Assembly (NCBI GenBank): GCA_033439795.1
Contig: JAUTDP010000009.1
Coordinates: 310,001-374,000, forward strand
Source: Sordaria brevicollis
Taxonomy: Eukaryota; Ascomycota; Sordariomycetes; Sordariales; Sordariaceae
Reading direction: 5' to 3'
DNA length: 64,000 bases
Position 1 is the stretch's first letter. Every line of letters starts with the position of its first letter. The translations under genes and the position numbers were made by a program. Positions 49,786 to 59,666 of this stretch are shown here, piece by piece. The notes beneath the pieces were generated by a model. That model was given only the letters and a program-made list of their open reading frames with translations. It was not told the DNA's origin and did no database searches.

Positions 49786-50907
49786 ATGAGAACACGCAGT
49801 AATAAGAGGCAGCGCCAAAGTATCTACATGATGCTGACGGCTGGCGAGCATCCACGTCAAATCGCGCAATCCGTTGGCATGAGCGAGCGCCAAATCTGGA
49901 GGTTAAAACGAAACTTCGATACCACCGGCAAATTATACCCCCAGAGTAACTCGAAATATAACGCAATAATATTGACGCCAGCGGTCATGGAGGTGAGCAA
50001 TGGCTGTAGACTTTGAGTACCCTGGTATGGTATCTAACTGTTGGTCGTACAGGAAGTTCTCGAGCTCCTTCGCCACAAGCCCGATTTATACCTCGATGAG
50101 ATACAGTACTATCTGGCCACTGAAATGGACATACATGTATCAACGAGCGCCATATCAAAGCAATTGAAGGCTTCTGAATGGACCAACAAGAGGATGGCGC
50201 ACAAGGCTTCCCAGCGCAGCGAGCCATTGCGGTTAGACTGGTTGAGGAAGGTTTCCACGTTTTCAGCAGAGATGTACGTGTTCTGTGACGAGTCTGGTGT
50301 TGATAAGAGGGACGGTGCTCGTCGTACTGGATGGGCACCAAAGGGTATGGCACCAGTTGCAGAGAGTGCGCTCACCAGGGGGAAACGGTTCCATCTATTG
50401 CCAGCAATAACTGTGGATGGCCTCATCGACGTGTTGTGTTATAAGGGAGCAACAGATACGACCGGTTTTATTGCTTGGTTGGAGGAGGAGGTGTTGCCTA
50501 AGATGAACCCGTTCCCTGGTCGTTATAGTATATTGGTGATGGATAACGCATCATGGCACAAGGACCCCGCCATCAAGACCGCATGCGACAACAGAGGTGT
50601 GCTGTTATGGTTCTTGCCGCCATATTCACCAGACTTCAACCCCATCGAGGCATACTTCAGTGATGTGAAGGCCTGTATACGACGGCAATACCAACACGCT
50701 GGCGGTGATACGCTGAGCAATGAAGAGTTTAAGGCGTTCTTGGAGGGGGTTGCGAGGGAGGTAGGGCAGCGGGTCGATGCCATACGCGGGCACTACCGCC
50801 AGGCAAACGTGCCATTCCGTGACGACGTCGATAACCGTGAAAAAGACTACGTTGCGTTGTATGGGGACCAGCTGCACGAGTTGACAACGACGGGAACAGT
50901 CGCATAA
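49786..50907 (+). CDS. DDE transposase, Tc1/mariner-IS630 type, intact
   Basis: Exons 49786-49992 and 50053-50907 (intron 60 nt, GTGAGC, CTAAC branch site, CAG), giving 353 residues. Exon 1 encodes a helix-turn-helix of the homeodomain-like IS630 kind (RQIAQSVGMSERQIWRLKRNF, shown here across two helices). A second winged-helix-like part follows (VLELLRHKPDLYLDEIQYYLA). The DDE catalytic core has D148 in CDESG, D233 in MDNASWH and E268 in YSPDFNPIE, with 34 residues between the last two, which is DD34E spacing. The conserved linker FLPPYSPDFNPIE is exact for this superfamily. The enzyme would cut and paste the surrounding element through its terminal repeats. No stop, frameshift or RIP damage is seen, so the copy may be active or recently active. 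ATG 49786 was chosen as the first in-frame ATG giving the HTH. Confidence 0.95.
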
Positions 50908-51109
50908 GGATGTTGTTTTGTATGGTAGATGTACTGTTTTGAACATGCTCAAAGTCGACCGTTGTCGAGTTACGAAAAAAAAAACCCGCAAGGTGTAAGA
51001 TGTACCAGACGTGCCAAAAGTGCCAAATCTGCCATCAGAAGTGTAAAAGTATTATTATCTGTAATAATAGATCGAAGTGTAGAATCCCCCTCTTGTGTAA
51101 AAAAATCCC

Positions 51110-53901
51110 TCAAAGCTCGTCATCATCATCAGCCTCAGTCGCAGTCTCGTCGTCGTCGTAGTCGGTACGCGGGCCATCATCCGGATTGGTCTCCTCATCA
51201 TCGTTGATGAAGCTGGTATAGATGGTGTCGTCGTCATCTTCTTGTTCTTGATCGTCGTTCTGTTCGATGGGGGGTGGGCCGCGGTGGTTATGAACGTCTT
51301 GCCAAAGCGAGTCTTGGGGGATGGACGAGTCTGGTGAACACGGCTGTTAGCAAATGCTATAGATCAAAAAAACGGATGGGGTTTACCTTGTGATAATAAC
51401 TTGGGATCTATGGTTTCGGGTGGCGGGGGTGCTGGAGCCTGTTGCTTGGGAGCTGGTGCCGCCTGCGGTGGTGGTGGTGGTGGTGGTGGTGGTGACGACG
51501 ACCGCTGTATATAATCCCTCTCGAGATGGAGAAATTCTTTGATCCCTTTCTTGATTACCATATAGATACCCTCATCAACTCCATGAGCAAGATACCACTG
51601 CTTGGGGAGGTCGCGCGCGTGGTGGAGGGAGAGCCGACCGGATATGAGGGATTTTTGGATACTGAACAGCGCGTCACGCAAACCCTGGTTTTCGTTGGTT
51701 CTGGGCGCGTGTCGAAATATCAACTGCTTCATGAAGTCGGTGACAAGGGACTCTGATGGTTTGTTTGGCGGTGATGAGGGTGGAGGGGAGGAGGGTAGAG
51801 GGTCGTTGTCACCAACTCGACTGCTGCCAGCGCGGGAGCTGGTCGCGGTCGCGGTGGGCAAGGTAGGTAAGGTAGGCTCAGCTACCATACCCATATTGCC
51901 CATATTACCCATACCCATATTGCTAACGTCAGTGAAGGTTATAGGGGCCGTAGCTGGCAGCGTGTTACCATTGTTACTACCCTGGTGACCGTTCTGGAGA
52001 CTGATGTTGAAAACTTGGGGCATGGGCATATATCCCACCCCACCGCCACCGCGCTTCGACCCCGGTGCGCCATATGGCAGAAACTGTTGAAATGGCTGTA
52101 GATTCGACTGCTGAATCATTTGCGTGCCGGAGGATGAGGAGGAGGACTCGTGTTTAGAGTCGAACCAACGCCCTGTGATGGAGGCTGGAGGCTGGTTTGT
52201 GGTGGCGCGCTTGTGAGCAATGGCGTGTGCCCAGTCGATGAGGTCTCTTGGGGTTAATGGGTAGTGGTGTTTTGAGTTGGGAAAAAGAAAACACCAGTGA
52301 TACTCGTTGCCTTTGCGGTAGTTTTTACACTCGCGACCCTTATCACATCCCCATGCCTTGCCCAGATCTTCATATATTAGAGTAACCCGTTCTTTGCCCT
52401 GGCGTGCCTCCTCACGATCGCGTGCGCGGCGCGCCATGAGCTCCTCCACCATCGAGTTGGTCGTGGTCTTCTTCTTGTTCGATTTGACGGATTGTTTGGA
52501 AGTGCTGGCAGGTGCGGTCGACTGTCTGGAGCTACTGACAGGAGTGCTGGAGCCGGCGATGGTGGGCGTGGCAGGTGTAGAGGACTGGCGCAAGGAGGAG
52601 AGTTGGCGAGGTTGTGACTGCGACCGTGACTGTGACTGCGCGAGCTTTTCAGTAAAAGAGGTGACTCTAGAAGGTGTTGGTGTGCCCATAACAGAAACAG
52701 TGCTTTGCCGCTGCTGGAATCCCCCAGTTATACGAAGGTGGGCAGTAACCGTGATAAAATACCGCTCAGCGGGCTCCTCAAGCAGGCTGCGCAGCACTCT
52801 GGCGGTATCACAAAACCCAAACGGTGTAACTGGGTCATCCTTCTTAGGCAAAACGCGTAGTTGGAATAGCGTCGTGCCTTTCCTGTTCCTGGCTGTCTCC
52901 AGTATACCAGCCGACCAGTCTGCGTATTGTACAGAGATGGTGGGATCCATACCCAAGAGCTCGCACTCGTTGCGGGCAGCATCCATGATACCATTCTCGA
53001 CCTCTCGCACTCGACCCAACAGAGTGAGGCCAAGGGTACCAGAATCGTCATCGGCATTGACGGTGCCATCAGGATCTCTCTCGACGGGGACCCGGTCGTT
53101 CGAAACGAGGGTAGGCAGTTTGCCAGGCTTGACCGACAGGCGGTTGAATTGTATATCCGCCACCCACTGAGCATTGTATGTGAATAGGATATTCAGAAAA
53201 TCTGGAATCGGCGGCGGCGCTGGGGGAACCGAGGCTGACTTGCGCGATTTTCTGGCAACACGAGGGGACCGAGGAGAGGGCGCGGCGCGAGGTGTCACCT
53301 TGATGATCTCGACCTCGTCTTGTTGATCTTCTTGTTGGTCTTCTTGCTGTTCATCGTGGTCCTCCTCCTCTGTTATGCCGTTGGCCGTGCTTGCGCTTGC
53401 GTTGGAGGCTGATCGAGGACGACGAGGTTGAGGTCGAGGAGGGGGGGCGGTCGAAGAGGAGGGAGCGGGTGCCTTGAGCTTGACCTTCAAGCTAGATGTG
53501 GTACGCTGGGTAGGCTGCTTGCCAGCAGTAGTGCTCCTCTTCAATTTGACGGTCGTTTTTTTATTCTTGTTATTATTCTTGAGAACAATGCGGGGGGCTC
53601 GAGTAGGCGCTGGTCTTCCTGGGGTCCTCTCGTCATCCCCATCCCCGTCCCCATCGTCTCGCTCCTGTTCTCCTCCGCTTTCAAACTCGGCATTGATCTC
53701 TCTTAAGCGGGCGCTGGGCTGTGACAGCCGCCTCGAACGTCGGCGGTTGTCATCGTTGTTGTCGTTGTCGTCGGCGGCGCGTTTTTTGGGAGGCATGGCG
53801 GGAGCGGGGGCAGCGGTGCCAGGTGCAAAGCGGACTCTGAATGGACTAGCGGGTTGACTGGGATCCCTCAGTATTGATCTTGAACGACGCGGGGTATCCA
53901 T
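51110..53901 (-). CDS. Transposon-borne 911-aa protein of unknown function
   Basis: Exons 53901-51387 and 51330-51110 on the minus strand (56-nt intron, GTAAAC donor, CTAAC branch site, CAG), giving 911 residues. I do not recognise a family. The first about 230 residues are disordered and highly charged (RRSRRLSQPSARLRE, Pro/Arg and Gln/Glu/Asp runs) with several basic patches that could bind DNA. Residues of about 235-400 look globular (DFLNILFTYNAQWVADIQF, LTLLGRVREVENGIMDAAR). Near residue 520 lies a Cys/His cluster (WGCDKGRECKNYRKGNEYHWC) that could bind zinc, next to WFDSKHES. The C-terminal part has GN/MG repeats, a DFMKQLIFRHAPRTNENQGLRD segment, a run of nine or more prolines, and an acidic tail ending DDDDEL. 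It lies wholly inside the terminal repeats and converges on the transposase, so a role in transposition or element persistence is a reasonable inference only. Confidence 0.85.
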
Positions 53902-54008
53902 ACGAGCTCAGAGCAGTAATCAGAATGTAAATACCCTCAGATTTGGTGATAATATGGGAGTTCGAAGGTTTGGGGTTGTCACGTATGAACAGATTTTACG
54001 TGTGTGTC

Positions 54009-54064
54009 TGTAAAGGGGGGTGCCCGTGCAAAGTGGGGACTGACACCTCGTTTTCAACACACAG
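54009..54064 (-). repeat. Right terminal inverted repeat
   Basis: 56 bp, inverted copy of 49609-49664 with 55 of 56 positions identical. Confidence 0.95.
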
Positions 54065-54338
54065 CCACTGCAAGAATCCCGCCTTCCCCTCGCCTTCTCG
54101 ATCTCGGTCTCGACCGAGCAAGTTCTTGGGGCTGTCAGAAAACAACCGACTGCCATTCACACACTCGTTCCGCTGTTCCTTGGTGATCATCCACCCAACT
54201 GCAGGTCCTTTCGTTCGGGGTTTGAGAGCGTAATCCTTGGATACGAGGCAAGAACAGCTCGACGCACGATACTAAACTCTGGAAACACCGTCTCGATATC
54301 GGACGATACACTGAGCACATCAATCAGCTTATCAGAAA

Positions 54339-55791
54339 ATGGACTATACAAACCCAGCATACTTCGCCGGCGCCGGCGCCCAGCCGCCCTACTTCATCGG
54401 TATTGCTCCCCTCACCCCTTCGCATTCAAACTCGGCCGCTTCGGACGATTTCAACGCCTCTCCACAGGTGAGTTTCATGCTTTTGACTTGGATGGAACTG
54501 GAAGAGAAGAGCGGATGAGAGACCAGGCTTTTGTGGTTGCGGATTCGTCTCTACCTATGGCCTCGAGGCGCCTTTTCTTCGTCGTTCCTGCATTTCCTAG
54601 CATGCCATTCATGACGTTCTGTGCATCTCCCGGCCTACTAGCGTGTGTACTTCCCGGATCGAATGGCTTACACATTTCTTACTACTCAGGAACTCTTCGA
54701 CCAATTTCCGAACGGGCTCCCACATGATCAGTTCCAGAACTTCGAAGCGTTTGCCCAATTCAACGCCCAGCCAACAGCTTTTGCCGGGCCTCCGACCCCC
54801 CCGACTCAGCAGCTTCCTCCGACCGCCCAGCCTATCAATGGCGCCTTGCACCTTCAGCATCAACAGCAGCCCACAGCCGACCTCCTACAATCCCTCAACA
54901 ATGCCAATGGAGAAACTGCCGACGAAGCCCGAGCCCGCAGACAGGGCTCGAACTCGGACGAGGACGAAAACCTGACGCCCGCTCAGTCAAGGCGGAAAGC
55001 CCAGAATCGCGCCGCGTACGTTACACACCGCTTCTCTCCCTCTTCCCTCGGCTGCACTTTCTTGGTAATTCTGGACCAGACAGGCGGAGGAACACTTGAA
55101 TCACGCGGTCACACGTCTCACGCCTCACGCATACTCTTGTCCCACGTTGCCTATTTCCCTCCTTTCTTCTCTCCAATAGGCCGGGGCCCTGCATCACCCC
55201 CAAGAATCAATTTTGAGACCACAGGATTGTAGCTAACTCTTCTCACTCCATACGTCCAGTCAACGAGCATTCCGCGAACGGAAAGAGCGCCACGTCAAAG
55301 AACTCGAGAACCGTCTTCAGCAGCTGGAAGAGGAAGCCCAGCAGACACGATCAGAGAACGAGAAGCTGAAGCAGGATCTGCAGAAGATCAGCACCGAGAA
55401 CGAGATATTGCGGGCCACGTCTTTGGCTGCCGCCGGTGCGGCCGGCGTTGGGTCCCCGCTGGGGAGCGCTGGCACGCCAATGACGACAGGTCCGATGTCG
55501 TACAAGCCGACGGATTTCTACTCGAACCTGCTGGAGAATCATAACGAGAAGACGCCGAGTCACCGGGTGGTCAAGAGCGAGAGCGGGGAGCGCCTGCTGG
55601 CGGCCGGCGCGGCTTGGGACCTCATGCAGAACCACGAGCTCTTCAAGAGGGGTTTGGTCGATATCCAGGCTGTCAGCGAGCTGCTGAAGGGCCAGGCAAA
55701 GTGCGATGGCCAGGGCCCGGTATTCGAGGAAAGTGCCATTTTGGAGGCGATTGAGCAGAGTGCGGCAAGTGGGAGTGACGAGTTGTTATGA
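54339..55791 (+). CDS. AP-1/Yap-like bZIP transcription factor
   Basis: Exons 54339-54467, 54690-55015 and 55260-55791, giving 328 residues. The basic region (SRRKAQNRAA, then across intron 2 QRAFRERKERHVKELE) has the fungal AP-1 signature NxxAQxxFR. It is followed by a leucine zipper (LENRLQQLEEEAQQTRSENEKL). Upstream is a Gln/Pro-rich region; downstream are about 110 residues ending in a conserved-looking helical block (AAWDLMQNHELFKRGLVDIQAVSELLKGQAKC). Such factors bind AP-1/YRE sites and often act in oxidative or metal stress. The cysteine-rich domains of Yap1 are absent, so this is a shorter relative rather than Yap1 itself. Intron 2 (244 nt, GTACGT, CTAAC) splits the basic region; if retained, translation stops at 55232 before the zipper. 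The start lies only 268 bp from the DNA transposon end, so the insertion sits in its promoter region. Confidence 0.9.
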
Positions 55792-56976
55792 GCTGGTCCC
55801 TCTCGAATTGCTGCCAACTGACGACCATACGGAGTCACAATACTGGTTTTTAAGACCTGACTATATATCGCTTAGTGTTACATGGGATTATGAGGAACCA
55901 AAAGAGATGGGCGGGATTGAACAGCGTGCATATCAGATTCACATACAGCATATGGAGGGTGGACAGCGCAATTGGATGAGTGGGTGTTTGTCTTTTTTCG
56001 GCAACAGCCCATATCTTCTTCAGTTAGAAAGGTGTTTATGGGGGCGGTGGTATTCTAGGGACATTCAGGGGGGGCCCTCACTTGCATTTTCCCCGGGATA
56101 TAACGGAGTTGGGAATTATCAATTTGCTTGATGTGTTCATTACACTTGTGGAATCTGTTGACGAGCGGTATGAACATGAACGTTAGAACGCCACGGAAGG
56201 CGATATTGTATATCAAAATGGAGCTCTCTTGGATGCCTATATACCCTTCTCTCCATCTATATCGCATGCGATATCTATCGACCTTGGTAAAGCCCAACGT
56301 TCCAGCGTTCCAACCGTCACCAGACCAGAAGAACCCTCTTTTTGACCCATGGTACTATCATGCGTTGTTTGTGTTGATAGTAGTCTGAAGAGCCTGAAAA
56401 CGCCGCGCTCAATAACGCTAGAAAGTACACGATGTGGTTTTACTTCCATTGGTGTATATATGCGTGCGCTCCTTCATCCATATCGATCCTCCTCTTGACA
56501 CTTCTCCATGTTCTTCCTGAGCCTAGCGGCAAACCCATCTCCTTGTAGTCCCATCGCTTTTCCACCTAACCAAAACCCACCGGAATGATATAAAGAAAAA
56601 ATGGGAAAATATAATCGTAAGCATCATGTATCGTATATAACCGTGTATTCGTCATAAAAAAAGAGATCGGTGCTGCTGCGCTTGGTCAGCCTACCGGCCA
56701 GCTCAGCACCTTTTGTCCCCTTATATCCTCCTCTTCCGCCCTTCCATCCTCCTCCTCCTTTACCCATCCCCGTATCCTGCGTGGAGAGACCTCACACTCC
56801 TTGCGAAGGCTGGGTCTATACACCTGTGATTTCAGCGTCTCTTCACGCACCGTAACTGCGTGGTCACCAATCTTCTTGTTGTGTCCACCCCCCTTTTAAG
56901 CGTGCCCACTTCCCCATTCTTCCCCATCTCTTCATCTTCTTCTCATCATCATCGTAAAGAGAGACCTAGCCACTAA
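55792..56976. other. Convergent intergenic region, bZIP and phosphotransferase genes
   Basis: About 1.2 kb containing two 3' UTRs. It includes a pyrimidine-rich stretch near 56720-56770. Nothing else is recognised. Confidence 0.45.
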
Positions 56977-58354
56977 TCATTGAGCCTTCTTCTCCTCGAT
57001 GCTTCCCTTGACCTGCTTGGACACCTTGGGATCATCCTGGCCTTCCACATAGGGGTACTTGATAGTCAAGCACCAGATGTCCAAGTAGTCGCAGATGGTA
57101 ACAATCACGTCCACCACGAAGCTGCCGTAAACGCCGACCGCCATGCCGAGCATGCAGAACATGAAGGCGACCTGGTAGACGCCGTCTCCGAGCGCCGACG
57201 GCCAGCCGAGGTTCTTGAGGCCGTCAGGGGCATAGGTGTGGATGACGGGACCCAGAGAGTCAAAGACGCCCAGGCCGAGCGGGATCACCATGACGTTCCA
57301 GTAGGGAAAATCGAGCTTGACGAGGTGCGCCGTGATCATCTGGCCGACGCTGTAGGCATTGACGATGCCGGCGAAGAGCACAAAGGGCACCAGGTGGCCG
57401 TGCAAAATGTTAGGCTGCAGGAACAGGTAGGCGACCACGAGCGCCCAGGTGGCGAAGAAGGGAAGGAGACCGACAAGGGCGTAGCGCGAGCGGTCGCCGC
57501 GGGCGCGACGGGCGCGGATCACGTTGCGGGCGGACTCGACCGTGTTGTAGACCAGCACGACGGTACCTTGGACCATGTACCACTCGGTGAAGGAGAGGCT
57601 GTAGAGGAAGCTGGGCACCGTCAGGGCGGTCGTGCCGAAGGTGAGTGTCTGCGGAACGCCGAGGGCGGAAAGCATGCCCTGCTGCCAGAAGGAAGCGCCG
57701 CCGAGGTAGCCGGTCAAGGTGTAGACGCTCACAAGGATCAGGATACCCTCCACAGGCCCGTTAACGATGCCGAGGGTGAGCGTCTTGGTGTGATACTCGT
57801 CCCAGGTCTGAACGTAGAAAGTCAACAGGGAGGCGAAAACGGTCGCGACAGTGTACCAGCTTTGGCCCATGTTCTGGGAGGCGGCGAAGATGAGGCACTC
57901 GAGAGAGGTGTTAAGGGCGTCGACGCCATGGTCGAAGAGTTCACCGAGAGGTCCCGATTGGCGAGTACGGCGACTGGCGTTGAAATTGCTGATCAGCCTA
58001 CATTTTGTCCCATACAAAAAGTAAGATTGTAATGGTGTAGACTTACGCTTGGGTCCCGTCAACGGCATCAAAGGTCTGGTAGAGGAACAGACCAGCGGCC
58101 CAGCTGTAGTACACCCAAGGCGGGCAATCCTGGTCGAGGGTAGGGTTGTACCATAGCAGAGTGAGAAAGTTGGCTACAACGAACATGAAACCCGTGAGCG
58201 TAATCAGGTTGGGCGCCATGCTCATGGGAAAGAGCTTGATGACAACATTGGTGTAGAAGGGCTTGAGGATGTACTTGGACGTTAAAGAGTGGTCGACGGC
58301 CGAGTACTTGTATTGGCGCAAGTTCGGCAGCTTCTCTTGTCGCACGTAAACCAT
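56977..58354 (-). CDS. sn-1,2-diacylglycerol choline/ethanolamine phosphotransferase
   Basis: Exons 58354-58047 and 57973-56977 on the minus strand (intron 73 nt, GTAAGT, CAG), giving 434 residues. The CDP-alcohol phosphotransferase motif DGx2ARx8Gx3Dx3D is exact at residues 99-121 (D99, G100, A103, R104, G113, D117, D121) and is rebuilt only when the intron is removed. Seven or more hydrophobic segments follow, fitting the ER/Golgi membrane enzyme that transfers phosphocholine or phosphoethanolamine from the CDP-alcohol to diacylglycerol in the Kennedy pathway. Length fits yeast Cpt1/Ept1 (about 390-400) with small additions. Sequence alone does not tell choline from ethanolamine specificity. 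The ATG is preceded by a short leader and faces the 3' end of the coatomer gene. Confidence 0.95.
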
Positions 58355-59666
58355 CTTGACGTTGGATCGAAAGTTCTGATCCGTAGTGTCTAGCGATCAG
58401 GTTTGTTGTATCCGAAGAGAGGGAGGTGAGTTATCGCGCGAACGACAGAAAGTCCGGATGACTGATAACGGCTGTTCGTCCGGTATCGCTCTTTGGTGTC
58501 GCAAGCTGCGGCCTTGGAAGATCAAGGCAATGAGCCAATGCCTCGTTCAGGCTTTCGTTGAAGCAATCGGCTCAGGAGTGTTCGAGGTGTGCAAGGCAGA
58601 ACTCGCAAAAAAGGGAGGCTGAGGGAAATATAGGGAGAGGAGACAACAATCCGGAAGTAAATAAAAGAATAATGTCGAAGCCGGAGAAGGAGAAAATAAA
58701 GTGGATCTTCTATCAAAAAGAACGGGGATCCGGCATAGAGTGGAACACTTTCTGCGCGCGTGAGTTGTCTAACATAGGTAGCTTTCCCCTCACAGTCCCC
58801 CTCAACAGCTTCCCTTTGTTTCGGCAGGCTCAATCAAGGCTGGGTAGGTTGGTCCGGTACATACGACATAGGTACTGTCACTTGCGGTCGTGAATGGAAA
58901 ACTGTCTTGTTTTCGGGATGTTGTGCAATAATTTTTCTTTCTTGCTGGGACACGCCGCACTTCGCGCCATTCGGATTCAAAAGTCGCACACTCTTTCCCC
59001 CCTCGTGTGACTTTCTTACGCTTGCATGAATTCCGACTCCAACGTTGCGGCCCAGGTCCCGGCGACTTGGCCCAACCCCCAAGCTTGCGTCATAACCCTT
59101 CTTTGCAGTGCACAGTGAACCCTGATGGGTTCCTCCGTCGCCCCAGCCATGATTGACAGGGGCAGCTGACAGCGATATACGCTAGAGGTATGCTTGAGCC
59201 TTGTACCAGGTGAGTTGTATAAGACGCATAAACGTGTAGTCAAACGAGTATGATGATCCACTGCCCAGCTCAAAACGGCGTTAGATTTGGGGCTCTAGAC
59301 TTTGGCAGATCGCAGAGTTAAAAAGGAGCCTCAACCCACGTGAATAGGGATACGAGATGGGATGGCTTCCAGATCCCTTCGGATTTACACTGACGGGACG
59401 AACCATATGGTGAGATATCTCGCGGCCTTTCCAAATTCATACATGTGAGTAGTTCATCACGAGTCATACATAACCGTCATGCTATCCAGAAGAAAGAACT
59501 CCGTAATTTTGTCTTTCTCTACCAAATAGTATGACGCAAGTAATAATAGAGTACTAAGTTTGGGGTAAAACGCCATGCGGACAACAAGCTAACACCAAAC
59601 AAACAACATCCCTCAAGTTATCAGGGTCCAAAGTCATAGCTGATACCTTGCCCCGTTCATTAAGCT
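58355..59666. other. Intergenic region between phosphotransferase and coatomer genes
   Basis: About 1.3 kb. Both flanking genes are on the minus strand, so this is the promoter of the phosphotransferase gene and the 3' UTR of the coatomer gene. No further gene is supported. Confidence 0.5.

Larger units (their letters stand above)
49603..54070. mobile_element. Two-gene Tc1/mariner-IS630 class DNA transposon with long TIRs
   Basis: Bounded by terminal inverted repeats of 56 bp with one mismatch (49609-49664 and 54009-54064); similarity extends outward to CAG at 49603 and CTG at 54070. Inside are a plus-strand DD34E transposase (49786-50907) and a convergent minus-strand gene of unknown function (53901-51110), both with intact frames and clean introns. 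The composition is balanced and CA/TG are frequent, so there is no RIP. Ends starting CAG are common in Tc1/mariner elements, yet I see no TA duplication: GG flanks the left end and CA the right. Known Tc1/mariner and pogo elements usually carry a single transposase gene and are 1-3 kb, so the second large gene is unusual. Confidence 0.88.

Noticed and set aside
49545..54088. 12-bp direct match (ATCCCGCCTTCC) on both sides of the DNA transposon as a target duplication
   Set aside because: The left copy lies about 45 bp outside the inverted repeat and the right copy about 6-12 bp outside, so they do not abut the ends.
56980..58032. 350-codon plus-strand open frame opposite the phosphotransferase
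   Set aside because: Antisense shadow; repetitive Gly/Glu/Asp/Val composition mirrors the hydrophobic segments on the other strand, and it runs through the real intron.
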